A DNA stretch of 64,000 nucleotides from BNXB01 sp031556375 (GCA_031556375.1 JAVBTA010000011.1:1-64000); one strand, 5' to 3'; shown: positions 27,938 through 37,094, numbered from the stretch's first letter. Program-made: numbers and translations. The notes: generated from the sequence alone by a model not told the origin.

Positions 27938-27953
27938 CAGGAAAACGTTTTTC

Positions 27954-28808
27954 ATGCAATATCTGTCTGAATATATTCATAATAAATTAAGTCCCATTTA
28001 TGAAGAAAATGAGATAAAATCTCTATCTCAATGGATAATCGAATTTGTCTTCGGGATAAAATCTTATGAAATTTCACTTTGCAAAGATAAGGAAATCTCT
28101 CTAAATGAACGACAACGAATAGAAGATATCATCCTGAGATTACAAAATAACGAGCCTATACAATATATTTTAGGCGAAACAGAATTCTTCGGGATACCAT
28201 TTACGGTAAATCCGGACGTCCTGATTCCACGACCTGAAACAGAAGAATTGGTTGAATGGGTTATTCAGGATCAACGAAAAAACATCCGGCAACACCCACC
28301 ACAAATATTAGACATTGGTACAGGTTCTGGTTGTATTGGTATTAGCCTGGCTAAATATATCCCTTTTGCAAATGTTTATGCCATTGACATTTCGGAAAAA
28401 GCTCTTGAAACTGCAAAACACAATGCAACAATCAACAATGTGAATGTACAGTTCATTTGTCAGAATATTTTTAATACAATTTCTTCAGACATCTTTCCTG
28501 AAAAATGGGATATAATTGTCAGCAATCCGCCATATGTATCTGTTTTCGAACAAAAAAATATGGCAAAAAATGTTCTGAATTACGAACCACATACGGCGCT
28601 GTTTGTCCCCGATGAAAATCCATTGCTTTTCTATGAAAGAATAGCCGAATTCGGCAAGGAATACCTAAAAGAAAAAGGATTGGTCTATGTTGAGACAAGT
28701 GCCCTATATGGAAACGAAACCGCCGAAATGTTTAGATCCAAAGGATATAAAAAAGTTGAATTAAAAAAAGATATTTCCGGGCGGGACCGCATCGTCAGGG
28801 CAGAGTAA
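27954..28808 (+). CDS. prmC: Peptide chain release factor glutamine methyltransferase
   Basis: 284 residues. N-terminal helical domain, then GETEFFGIPFTVNPDVLIPRPETEELVEW, SAM-binding ILDIGTGSGCIGISLA and the catalytic NPPYV (about 195), where Asn and Pro-Pro-Tyr hold the Gln side chain. It methylates the GGQ glutamine of RF1 and RF2. First gene of a plus-strand run with recX (11 bp gap). Confidence 0.95.
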   Translation: MQYLSEYIHNKLSPIYEENEIKSLSQWIIEFVFGIKSYEISLCKDKEISLNERQRIEDIILRLQNNEPIQYILGETEFFGIPFTVNPDVLIPRPETEELVEWVIQDQRKNIRQHPPQILDIGTGSGCIGISLAKYIPFANVYAIDISEKALETAKHNATINNVNVQFICQNIFNTISSDIFPEKWDIIVSNPPYVSVFEQKNMAKNVLNYEPHTALFVPDENPLLFYERIAEFGKEYLKEKGLVYVETSALYGNETAEMFRSKGYKKVELKKDISGRDRIVRAE

Positions 28809-28819
28809 TAACAATATCT

Positions 28820-29290
28820 ATGAAAACAAAAAGTCCGGAAGAAGCCCTGCATTTATTGGCCGCATATTGTAGCCGAACCGAAAGATGTATTTCTGATATA
28901 AAAAAGAAACTCTTGCTATGGGAGCTTCCGGAGAATGATCAAAACAATATCCTGAAATGTCTCCAGGATGAAAAATTCCTGGATGAAGAACGTTTTTGCA
29001 GAGCATATGTTAATGACAAAAGTAAATACAGCAAATGGGGAGCGTATAAAATCAGGTTTGAACTGAAGAAAAAACAAATCCCCGACTCAATAATCAGGGA
29101 GGCTTTAAAGAACATCGCCCCCGATGAGAATAGTGAACGCCTGCGGCAACTACTAAAAGCAAAACAAAAAACAGTCAAAGGGAACAATGAATTCGAAATA
29201 CGGCAAAAACTAATGCGATTTGCGGCCGGAAGAGGGTTTTCCCTTGAAGAAATCGAAAAAGCATTAGAAAAATTAAAAACTGACAAATAA
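28820..29290 (+). CDS. recX: RecX-family regulator of RecA
   Basis: 156 residues, the usual size. Three helical repeats are visible: LLAAYCSRTERCISDIKKKL, DEERFCRAYVNDKSKYSKWG, IRFELKKKQIPDSII, including the L-D-E-x-x-F/Y-x-x-x-Y/F-V motif and K-x-G-x-x-x-I-x-x-E-L-x-x-K signature. RecX caps or destabilises RecA filaments. It sits in an operon with prmC and upstream of comF, here separated from it by an ORF6N gene. Confidence 0.9.
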   Translation: MKTKSPEEALHLLAAYCSRTERCISDIKKKLLLWELPENDQNNILKCLQDEKFLDEERFCRAYVNDKSKYSKWGAYKIRFELKKKQIPDSIIREALKNIAPDENSERLRQLLKAKQKTVKGNNEFEIRQKLMRFAAGRGFSLEEIEKALEKLKTDK

Positions 29291-29312
29291 AAATAATTCA
29301 AACCAAACAACT

Positions 29313-29849
29313 ATGGAATTAGAAATCATTCAAAACAGAATTTATGAGATTAGAGGTTACAGAGTTATGCTGGACTTTGATTTAGCAGAGATGTATCAAG
29401 TTGAGACAAAACGCATTAAAGAGCAAGTAAGACGAAACATTGATCGTTTTCCTCTTGATTTTATGTTTGAACTCTCTCCTTCTGAGTGGACCAACTTGAG
29501 GTCGCAAATTGCGACCTCAAGTTGGGGAGGCGCTCGTTATCAACCATTTGCATTCACAGAACAAGGAGTTGCAATGCTATCTAGTGTCTTAAAAAGTGAC
29601 ATTGCTATCAAAGTAAACATATCTATTATGCGTGCATTTGTTGTTATTCGAAATTCAATGATTATGCAGATTTCCGTATCAAAAGAAATTGAAGAACTAT
29701 GGAAGACAATAAATGATTTAAGTGAAGATAACCGTAAAAAAATGGACGATATTTATCTGGCTATAGCTGAATTATCCACAAAGCAAAAAGTCTTAAACGA
29801 AAAAGAAGATCTGACAAGAAAACCAATTGGATATCAGCATTACAAATAA
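29313..29849 (+). CDS. ORF6N-domain DNA-binding protein
   Basis: 178 residues. Residues ~8-100 are the ORF6N domain known from phage antirepressors: IYEIRGYRVMLDFDLAEMYQVETKRIKEQVRRN, RFPLDFMFELSPSEW, YQPFAFTEQGVAMLSSVL. The C-terminal part is a coiled coil (about 125-160). Such genes occur in Bacteroidota as single insertions and in mobile elements; DNA target and effect are unknown. It interrupts the recX-comF order. The bases TCAAACAACTATGGAA just before comF nearly repeat those at its own start, and a 19-codon copy of its own N-terminus follows comF (30600-30659). Confidence 0.88.
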   Translation: MELEIIQNRIYEIRGYRVMLDFDLAEMYQVETKRIKEQVRRNIDRFPLDFMFELSPSEWTNLRSQIATSSWGGARYQPFAFTEQGVAMLSSVLKSDIAIKVNISIMRAFVVIRNSMIMQISVSKEIEELWKTINDLSEDNRKKMDDIYLAIAELSTKQKVLNEKEDLTRKPIGYQHYK

Positions 29850-29876
29850 TCACACCATTACTAAAGTCAAACAACT

Positions 29877-30575
29877 ATGGAAATCAGAACCTTATTCAAC
29901 AACCTCTTGTCTTTATTTTATCCGGAAGAATGTATCGTCTGCAAAAACACACTAATAGAGGGAGAAAAATACCTTTGTTTACATTGCCTGCATAAACTCC
30001 CAAAGACCAATCATCATCTATGTCCAAACAATGCTGCATCCAAAAATTTAATTGGAAAAGTAGTTTTTAAAAATGCGTCAGGTTACCTGTTTTATAGCAA
30101 AGGCGGAATGAGCCAGGCTATCATTGCTGAAATCAAATACAAAGGAAATCGTCGTTTTGGAAGATGGATAGGAGAATATTTAGCTTCCGACATTTTGGAT
30201 TCCGGATATTTCAACGATATCGATATCCTGGTATCAATACCCCTCCACAAGAAAAAACTTCACAAAAGAGGGTTCAATCAAGCCGAAATCCTTGCACAAG
30301 GCATCTCCAATATAACAGGATTATTTGTTGACACAATCAGTTTAGAACGCTCTATCGCCAACCCGACTCAAACAAAAAAAGGGAGTTACGAACGATGGCT
30401 GAACACAAAAGATATTTTTGTCCTCAAAAAAAGTGAAAGCTTTGAAAACAAACATATTCTATTGATCGATGATGTATTCACCACAGGGTCGACTGTAGAA
30501 GCGGCTATCGAAGCAATTAACAAAGAATGTGAAAATGTACAGGTCAGTGTATTGACACTAGCGCTTTCATGCTAA
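29877..30575 (+). CDS. ComF-family phosphoribosyltransferase-like protein
   Basis: 232 residues. N-terminal zinc-type Cys pairs (CIVC and CLHC), a middle GNRRFGRWIGEYLA region and the PRPP-binding loop HILLIDDVFTTGSTVEAA (about 197-214). This is the ComF/GntX architecture, linked to natural DNA uptake in several bacteria and to DNA repair or purine handling in others. Reading continues from recX and ORF6N with about 27 bp spacing. Confidence 0.9.
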   Translation: MEIRTLFNNLLSLFYPEECIVCKNTLIEGEKYLCLHCLHKLPKTNHHLCPNNAASKNLIGKVVFKNASGYLFYSKGGMSQAIIAEIKYKGNRRFGRWIGEYLASDILDSGYFNDIDILVSIPLHKKKLHKRGFNQAEILAQGISNITGLFVDTISLERSIANPTQTKKGSYERWLNTKDIFVLKKSESFENKHILLIDDVFTTGSTVEAAIEAINKECENVQVSVLTLALSC

Positions 30576-30599
30576 TTAACCCTATTATTATAAATAACT

Positions 30600-30659
30600 A
30601 TGGAACTAGAATTAATTCAAAACAAAATCTATGAAGTAAGAAATCGAAATGAGCCTTAG
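30600..30659 (+). pseudogene. 19-codon fragment repeating the ORF6N start
   Basis: ATG at 30600, TAG at 30657-30659. The product MELELIQNKIYEVRNRNEP matches the first 14 residues of the ORF6N protein (MELEIIQNRIYEIR) with conservative changes, and the DNA is about 80% identical over the first 42 bases. The match stops abruptly. It is a remnant of a second ORF6N copy directly after comF. Confidence 0.75.
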
Positions 30660-30702
30660 TTAATTAACATTTATTAACAATTAAAATTCGAATTTTCTGC
30701 AT

Positions 30703-30710
30703 ATATTTGT
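30703..30710 (+). promoter_or_regulatory. -7 element almost touching the radical SAM start codon
   Basis: TATATTTG ends 4 bp before the ATG at 30715. Transcription from it would give a leaderless or nearly leaderless mRNA. No -33 element at 19 bp is seen. Confidence 0.45.
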
Positions 30711-30714
30711 GAAA

Positions 30715-31983
30715 ATGAATCCCCAAATTTTTGACAAACTAAAAACACTTGCTGAAGCAGCAAAGTATGATGTATCATGCGCTTCCAGCGGAACGACGAG
30801 GAAGAATCCGGGCAAAAACCTGGGATCGGCCTCAGGTTGGGGTATTTGCCATAGCTTCACGGAAGACGGAAGATGTGTTTCATTACTTAAAATCATGTTG
30901 ACGAATCACTGTATGTACGATTGCGCTTATTGCGTCAACAGAAGGAGTAACGATATTCCCCGTGCTACACTCAGTGTCTCCGAATTAGTAGAATTGACTA
31001 TCGAATTTTATCGCAGAAACTATATCGAAGGACTCTTTCTTAGTTCCGGAGTGGTTCGCAATCCGGACTACACGATGGAACGCCTTGTGCGCGTCGTAAA
31101 AGATTTAAGGCTTGTCCATCGCTACAACGGGTATATACATTTGAAAAGCATTCCCGGAGCCAGCCGAGAACTGGTCGCAGAAGCCGGCTTGTACGCAGAC
31201 CGGATGAGTGTAAACATCGAAATTCCCACTGAAGAAAGTCTGAAGATGTTAGCCCCGGAAAAAGATTATCAAAGCGTTTTCCAACCCATGCATTATATTC
31301 AACAGGGATTCTTGGAAAGTAAGGAAGAAAAAAAGAAATTCCGGAAGGCGCCCCGTTTTGTTCCGGCAGGACAAAGCACTCAAATGGTTATCGGGGCAAC
31401 TCCTGAAAATGACAAACAAATACTCAACCTGGCATCCTCTCTCTATCAGCGTCCGGCGATGAAGCGGGTCTATTATTCCGGATTTATTCCTGTAAATGAT
31501 TACGACAAACGTTTACCGTCCCTGACGACTCCGCCATTGGTACGGGAACATCGCTTGTATCAAGCCGACTGGCTGATGAGGTTTTATCAATTTAAAGTCA
31601 ATGAAATAGTTGATGATATAAATCCGGATCTCGAACTGGACATCGATCCTAAGCTGGCGTATGCACTGCGACATCCTGAACATTTTCCGGTAGATATCAA
31701 TACAGCCGATTATGAAATGATTCTCAGAATTCCCGGTGTAGGAGTTAAATCAGCTCAATTAATCATTTCTTCCCGCCGTTACGGCCGACTCACTTCCGAA
31801 CATCTCAAAAGGATGGGAGTTGTAATGAAGCGCGCCCGTTATTTCATCACCTGTAATGAATTAACCACATTCACCGTACAGGAAGCCAAACCTGAATATC
31901 TTCGTAAAATCCTGACAGAAGAGCCATCCAGGAAGAAGAAAAAAGACGACAGCAGACAACTCGTCATCGATTACCCGGCATAA
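30715..31983 (+). CDS. Putative DNA modification/repair radical SAM protein
   Basis: 422 residues from ATG 30715; an in-frame GTG at 30709 overlaps the -7 element. The radical SAM cluster motif is C-x3-C-x2-C (NHCMYDCAYCVNRR). Before it comes GWGICHSFTEDGRCVSLLKIML, and the C-terminus has a helix-hairpin-helix DNA-binding unit (DINTADYEMILRIPGVGVKSAQLI). This set matches the SplB-like family annotated as putative DNA modification/repair radical SAM proteins. In many genomes the next gene is a small uracil-glycosylase-like protein; it is absent here. The 3' end overlaps the convergent ccs gene by 13 bp. Confidence 0.88.
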   Translation: MNPQIFDKLKTLAEAAKYDVSCASSGTTRKNPGKNLGSASGWGICHSFTEDGRCVSLLKIMLTNHCMYDCAYCVNRRSNDIPRATLSVSELVELTIEFYRRNYIEGLFLSSGVVRNPDYTMERLVRVVKDLRLVHRYNGYIHLKSIPGASRELVAEAGLYADRMSVNIEIPTEESLKMLAPEKDYQSVFQPMHYIQQGFLESKEEKKKFRKAPRFVPAGQSTQMVIGATPENDKQILNLASSLYQRPAMKRVYYSGFIPVNDYDKRLPSLTTPPLVREHRLYQADWLMRFYQFKVNEIVDDINPDLELDIDPKLAYALRHPEHFPVDINTADYEMILRIPGVGVKSAQLIISSRRYGRLTSEHLKRMGVVMKRARYFITCNELTTFTVQEAKPEYLRKILTEEPSRKKKKDDSRQLVIDYPA

Positions 31984-34235
31984 CTATGTTTTCCTCCGAG
32001 GATGTAGTTCACCCCAAAGTACGTCATCAACACCGACAAAAAGATGATTATCACAAAAATATGATAGAAAACAGGTTTTCTGAACCATGAAATCGTTTTC
32101 CCATGAAAACTGAAACTCATCAGTATAAACGTGATCAGAGCCCAAACTTCTTTAGGATCCCAGCCCCAGTATCTTCCCCAGGACACATTTGCCCAGATTG
32201 CACCGACAAAAATACCCGCCCCAAGCAGAAATGTAGCCGGATACATAAACAATTCGCTCATTTCTTTCAGGTCAACAACCATCTGCTTTGTTTCTGTTTT
32301 CTTCCCTGAAAACACTGTAAGTAAAAAGGCTGTCAGACTATTTAACAACATAAAACCACACAACCCATAAGAAAACATGATCAACGAAACATGAATACTT
32401 AACAACGGAGATTGTAAAACCGGAACCAATGGAGTAATATAAGGATTCATCGAGCCTATATGAGCAACAAGAAGAGTAAATCCGGATAATAACAAACTGA
32501 AATTTGTCATCAGAAAAGAGGAACGACGAAACAAAACTCCTACAAGAAGCGCTGTCCAGGAAATGACAAGCATTGTTTCGTATCCATTGCTCATAGGCAA
32601 ACGCCCTGCAATATACCCTCGCAAAGCTATTCCTGCTGTCAGAAGAACAAAAATAAAAACCAGCAATCCATAAAAAACAGTATGGAGTTTCCTGTAGTCT
32701 TTATTTTTAGTTGTATAAAAAATAAAGAAAAACATACCTATACATCCTATTGTCAACGCTATTTTAAATAACAATGAGAAAATAGAGACTTTATTGTAAA
32801 GCAATTCCGCTTTCTGATGAGTAGATGACGGAAGTATATCTCCTGCAACCTTTTGCTGATAATTTTCCAACATTTCTATAATGGAGAATGCCTCTTTTTT
32901 TCCCTTATGGTATTCATCTTTATATACCGGGAAAAAGTGATCGACCAAACCTTGTTTTGCAGCACTGGCACCTTCTGGAAGCAATTGATTCGGATAAAAC
33001 CATTTAATATCTTTTTCATCAGTCCCATAAGGGAAAACTTTTAATAAACTGCCATTTGTCAACATCGTAATCAATTGTACTTTTTCATCCAATTTAGAAG
33101 CTTCTTTTAAAATCGCAGTTTGCTTGGATGTGTGCATCTGCTTCCAGTACAATATAAGCTTGTATTCTCCAAACGAATCCAGAAAATCTTCAATGCTGGC
33201 TTTATCCTTATCGTTAAGTAATTTTCTTAGTTCAGGATGTTTTACATCAATCAAAGGAACATTCTTCCAATCATCAGAAAAGAAAATCCATCCCAGTAAA
33301 AACTGTTCTGCAGACAAACCCTCAAAACTAGCTTTTCCTGTTATTTTTGTAGTAAAATCTATCGCAAGAGTTTGCATAGGACAAATCCGTCCATGATAAT
33401 CAATCCATATTTTTGAAAAACGCGTGGCCTGTTCTTTATCAATTGTTATCGTATTAAGATCTTTAATTTCCTGAGAATAAAGGCTGTATGGCAAAAATAA
33501 AAAAAACAATAACACTAAAGGTTTGGCTTCTTTTGAATACTTAAAATTTTTCTTCCAAAGCTCAAAGAAACGCCCTCTTCTATCGAACAAAACCCATAGC
33601 ATGGAGAAAAACAAGAGATAATATCCGGCATAGGTGACAAAGATACCGGCTGTATCATGATTGACACTCAAGAGAGAGCCTTTCATATCTTCGTCAAAAG
33701 AACTCTGATAAAAACGATATCCTTTATATTGCAATATATTATTCATTGATATAATCTTCTCCGATATCTCTCCTGATTTATTGTCCTCAACATCCACAAT
33801 ACTCACATAGTTAGACGGAGAAGAGGTCCCTGGATAATATTCAACCTCAAATTTCTTTAGTTTCATCGTGAATGGAAGCTCTAGCGGATGGTTATTCAAT
33901 TCTTCACAAGCAAACATTCCGATCTCATCTCCTTGTCTCAGATGAATAAATCCTGTTTCTCCATTAAACCGGGTAATTGAGGCACCCGCAAGTATAATCA
34001 ATAAAGAAAGATGTAATACAAAAACCGGTAACTTTTTATATAAACCGGTCTTTACAATATAATACCCCCCGGAAACGGCCAACCAGGCCCAAAGCAAATT
34101 AAACCAGGTTGTTTTATAAAAATGAGTAAAAACATACTCCGTTCCTTTCAGATGTTCCAGCCAGGTAGCAATCCCCATCACTACAGCTAAAAGCAACAAT
34201 AAAATAAATGCCAGGTAAGCTATTGTTTTCTTCAT
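31971..34235 (-). CDS. Fused ResB-CcsA cytochrome c maturation protein
   Basis: 754 residues. N-terminal ResB-like part (about 1-430: helices near 10, 45 and 65, a large periplasmic section with paired conserved hydrophobics, and one more helix) joined to a C-terminal CcsA part with several helices and the heme-handling motif WGRYWGWDPKEVW (about residue 680). Such fusions form system II cytochrome c synthetase, moving heme across the inner membrane and attaching it to CxxCH apocytochromes. A TACCTTTG element lies at 34262-34255. The 3' end overlaps the radical SAM gene. Confidence 0.92.
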   Translation of the reverse strand: MKKTIAYLAFILLLLLAVVMGIATWLEHLKGTEYVFTHFYKTTWFNLLWAWLAVSGGYYIVKTGLYKKLPVFVLHLSLLIILAGASITRFNGETGFIHLRQGDEIGMFACEELNNHPLELPFTMKLKKFEVEYYPGTSSPSNYVSIVDVEDNKSGEISEKIISMNNILQYKGYRFYQSSFDEDMKGSLLSVNHDTAGIFVTYAGYYLLFFSMLWVLFDRRGRFFELWKKNFKYSKEAKPLVLLFFLFLPYSLYSQEIKDLNTITIDKEQATRFSKIWIDYHGRICPMQTLAIDFTTKITGKASFEGLSAEQFLLGWIFFSDDWKNVPLIDVKHPELRKLLNDKDKASIEDFLDSFGEYKLILYWKQMHTSKQTAILKEASKLDEKVQLITMLTNGSLLKVFPYGTDEKDIKWFYPNQLLPEGASAAKQGLVDHFFPVYKDEYHKGKKEAFSIIEMLENYQQKVAGDILPSSTHQKAELLYNKVSIFSLLFKIALTIGCIGMFFFIFYTTKNKDYRKLHTVFYGLLVFIFVLLTAGIALRGYIAGRLPMSNGYETMLVISWTALLVGVLFRRSSFLMTNFSLLLSGFTLLVAHIGSMNPYITPLVPVLQSPLLSIHVSLIMFSYGLCGFMLLNSLTAFLLTVFSGKKTETKQMVVDLKEMSELFMYPATFLLGAGIFVGAIWANVSWGRYWGWDPKEVWALITFILMSFSFHGKTISWFRKPVFYHIFVIIIFLSVLMTYFGVNYILGGKHSYAG

Positions 34236-34254
34236 ACGATTTTAATTGAAGTTA

Positions 34255-34262
34255 CAAAGGTA
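34255..34262 (-). promoter_or_regulatory. -7 element of the ResB-CcsA gene
   Basis: Minus strand TACCTTTG 19 bp before the ATG at 34235. A TTTG lies only 14 bp upstream, inside the T-run of the hairpin at 34272-34312. Confidence 0.45.
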
Positions 34263-34271
34263 AAATTATTT

Positions 34272-34312
34272 TAAAACAAAAACCTGGAGAACACATCACA
34301 TGTCGCCAGGTT
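34272..34312 (-). terminator. Second terminator after the flavodoxin operon
   Basis: AACCTGG / CCAGGTT (34281-34287, 34306-34312), followed on the minus strand by TTTTTGTTTT. It lies directly upstream of the ResB-CcsA promoter and insulates that gene. Confidence 0.6.
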
Positions 34313-34409
34313 CATCAAAATTAAATAATCTTTGTCTATTGTTATGTGTTTGTGAATGTTCCAGAGATATAAAGCGATCTCCAACGCATAAATATTTCAA
34401 CTATAATTT

Positions 34410-34451
34410 ATGAAAAAACCATGCCAAAACTTTTTGGCATGGTTTTTTCAT
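34410..34451 (-). terminator. 42-nt near-perfect palindromic terminator
   Basis: A perfect 20-bp inverted repeat (34410-34429 and 34432-34451) with only two bases between the arms. The core is CCATGCC/GGCATGG flanked by A6 and T6, so it can end transcription on either strand. It lies 94 bp past the flavodoxin stop. The remaining bases of 34313-34544 hold no gene. Confidence 0.85.
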
Positions 34452-34544
34452 AGTTCCAAAATAATTGCATATATTTGCAGCAACATACTGCATATAGCAA
34501 ACACATTAATCACTTTAGGCCTATTTATTCCCTTATCCTTTTAT

Positions 34545-35045
34545 TTATTTGAATTTCAAATTTTTCACCCAATCCTTTATTCGCTTTTGAGTTAGATCAT
34601 CCTGATTTTCCACATCGATTATCAAACCTTGAAACTCTTTACCTTTCAAAGCTTTTGATTTTTCGAATTCATAACCTTCAGACGAAGTAAAACCTATAAG
34701 TTTCGCCCCGCATTCCGTCAATTTTTCTGCTAATATACCTACAGCATCAGAGAAATTTTCAGGATAACTGATTTGATCCCCTAATCCAAAAATTGCAACT
34801 GTTTTATTTTTCAAATTTATTTCCGATAATTCAGGAATAAATTCGTCCCAATGAGTAGGTAATTCTCCATCAAACCAAGTCGACACTCCTATTATGATAT
34901 TATTGTATTTTTCGAAATCTTTCTTCCAGGCTTTTTCAACCGGAATAAATTCCACATTATCTTTACCTAATTCTTTTACGATCTCTTGCGCTACAGCAGC
35001 CGTTTTTACCGACTCTTCGCTGTAAAATATTCCTATTTTTTCCAT
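34545..35045 (-). CDS. fldA: Flavodoxin with an unusual phosphate loop
   Basis: 166 residues. The flavodoxin fold is clear: VSTWFDGELPTHWDEFIPEL (the aromatic FMN-stacking W loop) and AIFGLGDQISYPENFSDAVG (the second flavin loop). The first loop, however, reads YSEESVKTAA where flavodoxins have (S/T)xTGxT for the FMN phosphate. Flavodoxins are one- or two-electron carriers. It starts 1 bp after the E1 stop and is the last gene of the E2-E1 operon, so it may take electrons connected with 2-oxoacid oxidation. FMN binding may be weaker or altered. Confidence 0.82.
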   Translation of the reverse strand: MEKIGIFYSEESVKTAAVAQEIVKELGKDNVEFIPVEKAWKKDFEKYNNIIIGVSTWFDGELPTHWDEFIPELSEINLKNKTVAIFGLGDQISYPENFSDAVGILAEKLTECGAKLIGFTSSEGYEFEKSKALKGKEFQGLIIDVENQDDLTQKRIKDWVKNLKFK

Positions 35046-35046
35046 T

Positions 35047-37080
35047 CTAGTAATTCAATAATTCTTTTGCTGTATTATAAATTTTATCCTCATCAGGCAA
35101 TATAGCCTGTTCCAGATTTTTATGAAATCCAACAGGAGTAAATGTAGAGCCAACTCTTCCTACCGGAGCATCCAGATACCGGAAAAGCTCAGAACCGATG
35201 ATTGCGGCTATTTCTCCGCCAAAACCACCAAATACCTTATCTTCATGTACGACCAAAACTTTCCCTGTCTTTTTTACAGATTCAAAGATGGTTTCTTTAT
35301 CCAAAGGAATTAAAGAACGAAGATCTATAACCTCAATGTTACCTCCTGTGTCTTTAGCAATACGCTCAGCGGCAGATAAACTAAGATGAGTCGTATTTCC
35401 GTATGTAATGATTGTCATATCATTTCCGGCTCTGCGAATACGGGCTTTTCCAAACGGGACTTCAAAATCATCAGGAACGACTGTCGATGCAGGTTCTGAA
35501 TTATATTGGGCTTTGGGTTCAAGGAATAAGGTAAACCCTTCCGAACGCATACTGGTACGTAGCAAACCTGCAGCATCGTCGGCAAAAGAAGGATAAACAA
35601 TCCTGGCTCCAGGTAATGTTGCCAAAGCCCCTTCAAGCGTTTGAGAGTGATATAAACCTCCTCCTATATAACCTCCGGAAGCCAGTCGCAAAGTAACATT
35701 CGGCACAAACTTCCCATTGTTTCTCCAATATTCATGAGTACATTCCACATACTGTTCTACTGCCGGCCAGAAATAATCGGCAAACTCAGCTCCTTCAATC
35801 ACAATCCGGATCTTCGGGTCAAGGCGACTCATCCCATTTGCTGTTCCTACGATATAGTCCTCGGCAATGGGAGCATTAAATACTCGTGATGATCCAAACT
35901 CTTGTTGCAGGCCTTTAGTAACGTTAAAAACACCTCCTTTTTCTTTATTTGCGACATCTTGTCCCCACAAAAAAGTGTCCGGATTGTGACGAAATTCAGC
36001 TTTTAATGTTTGATTGATGGCTGTAACCAATGTTATTTTTTCTCCGGTGGCATTATGAGTCCCATCGACATATTTTTTCGGTTGATAAGCATCCGGTAGT
36101 ACAAAATCATAAATACTATCGGAAGACGGATCCGGCGCTGCCAATGCTTTACGATTTGCAGCTTTCAGATCTGTTTTTGCTTCTTCTTCGATCTGTTTTA
36201 TTTCCTCTTCGGAAAACCGTTTATATCTGATTAACATTCTCCGGATTTTTTCCAGAGGATCTGCAGCCTTGACGTATGCCAATTCATTTTCGTCCCGGTA
36301 TAATGTATGTTTATCTGAATTGGAATGTGAGCCTATCCTGACACAATTCGCCTGAACAATAGACGGATTGTGGGTTGTAGCCGAATATTCCCTGGCTGCA
36401 GCCAATGCATTCATCGAATCGAATACATCTTTCCCGTTACAATGAAAAATTTTGAGATTTTTAAATCCGACAAAATTATCAGCAACTTTTCTATTGGCCG
36501 TCTGTTCGTGTTTCGGAACAGAAATACCATAACCATTATCCTGAAATACGAAAACTACAGGTAATTGTTCTGTACTTGCTCCGTTAATCGCCTCATAAAC
36601 ATACCCTTCTGAAGTAGATGCTTCTCCGAATGAACAAAACGCGACTCCGGGTTTCTTATAATAAACCAAACCTCTGGCAACTCCGACTGCATGTAATGCC
36701 TGAGTAGCTGTCGCTGATGAGACATTATGTATATTTAATTCTATTTTTGAAAAATGGTTCGACATGTGTCGACCTCCACTTGTCAGGTCTGTTGCTTTGG
36801 AAATACCGTTCAGGATAATTTCTTCTGCGGTTATACCTGCAGATAGAGCGGTCAATAAATCCCTGTAATATGGAAATAAATGATCCTCACCCTGTTTGAA
36901 CGTTTGTCCAAGAGCCAGTTGTATTCCATCATGTCCGGCATATGGGGCATGGAATGACCAACCAAGTGATTGTAAAAGATAGGATGGCGCCTTTTCATCA
37001 ATAGCTCTTCCTAAAGTCATAAGATAAAACCATTTTTTCAGGGTTTCTTTGTCTGTTGTTTTTATATCGAATTTCTTCAT
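35047..37080 (-). CDS. 2-oxoacid dehydrogenase E1, alpha and beta fused
   Basis: 677 residues. About 1-330 is the alpha part (LGRAIDEKAPSYLL, SGGRHMSNHFS, SFGEASTSEGYVYEAINGAS and QDNGYGIS) and 350-677 the beta part (LWGQDVANKEKGGVFNVTKGL, FNAPIAEDYIVG, then the C-terminal domain VLVVHEDKVFGGFGGEIAA). It resembles branched-chain-type E1. The TPP motif reads GEA instead of GDG, a D-to-E change at the Mg ligand. E1 decarboxylates the 2-oxoacid and passes the acyl group to the E2 lipoyl arm. Follows E2 by 14 bp. Confidence 0.88.
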   Translation of the reverse strand: MKKFDIKTTDKETLKKWFYLMTLGRAIDEKAPSYLLQSLGWSFHAPYAGHDGIQLALGQTFKQGEDHLFPYYRDLLTALSAGITAEEIILNGISKATDLTSGGRHMSNHFSKIELNIHNVSSATATQALHAVGVARGLVYYKKPGVAFCSFGEASTSEGYVYEAINGASTEQLPVVFVFQDNGYGISVPKHEQTANRKVADNFVGFKNLKIFHCNGKDVFDSMNALAAAREYSATTHNPSIVQANCVRIGSHSNSDKHTLYRDENELAYVKAADPLEKIRRMLIRYKRFSEEEIKQIEEEAKTDLKAANRKALAAPDPSSDSIYDFVLPDAYQPKKYVDGTHNATGEKITLVTAINQTLKAEFRHNPDTFLWGQDVANKEKGGVFNVTKGLQQEFGSSRVFNAPIAEDYIVGTANGMSRLDPKIRIVIEGAEFADYFWPAVEQYVECTHEYWRNNGKFVPNVTLRLASGGYIGGGLYHSQTLEGALATLPGARIVYPSFADDAAGLLRTSMRSEGFTLFLEPKAQYNSEPASTVVPDDFEVPFGKARIRRAGNDMTIITYGNTTHLSLSAAERIAKDTGGNIEVIDLRSLIPLDKETIFESVKKTGKVLVVHEDKVFGGFGGEIAAIIGSELFRYLDAPVGRVGSTFTPVGFHKNLEQAILPDEDKIYNTAKELLNY

Positions 37081-37094
37081 GATTTATACCTTAA

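Noticed and set aside
34470..34477. TATATTTG on the plus strand before the flavodoxin 3' end
   Set aside because: It would drive antisense RNA to fldA but has no -33 partner and no ORF follows; likely chance in AT-rich DNA.
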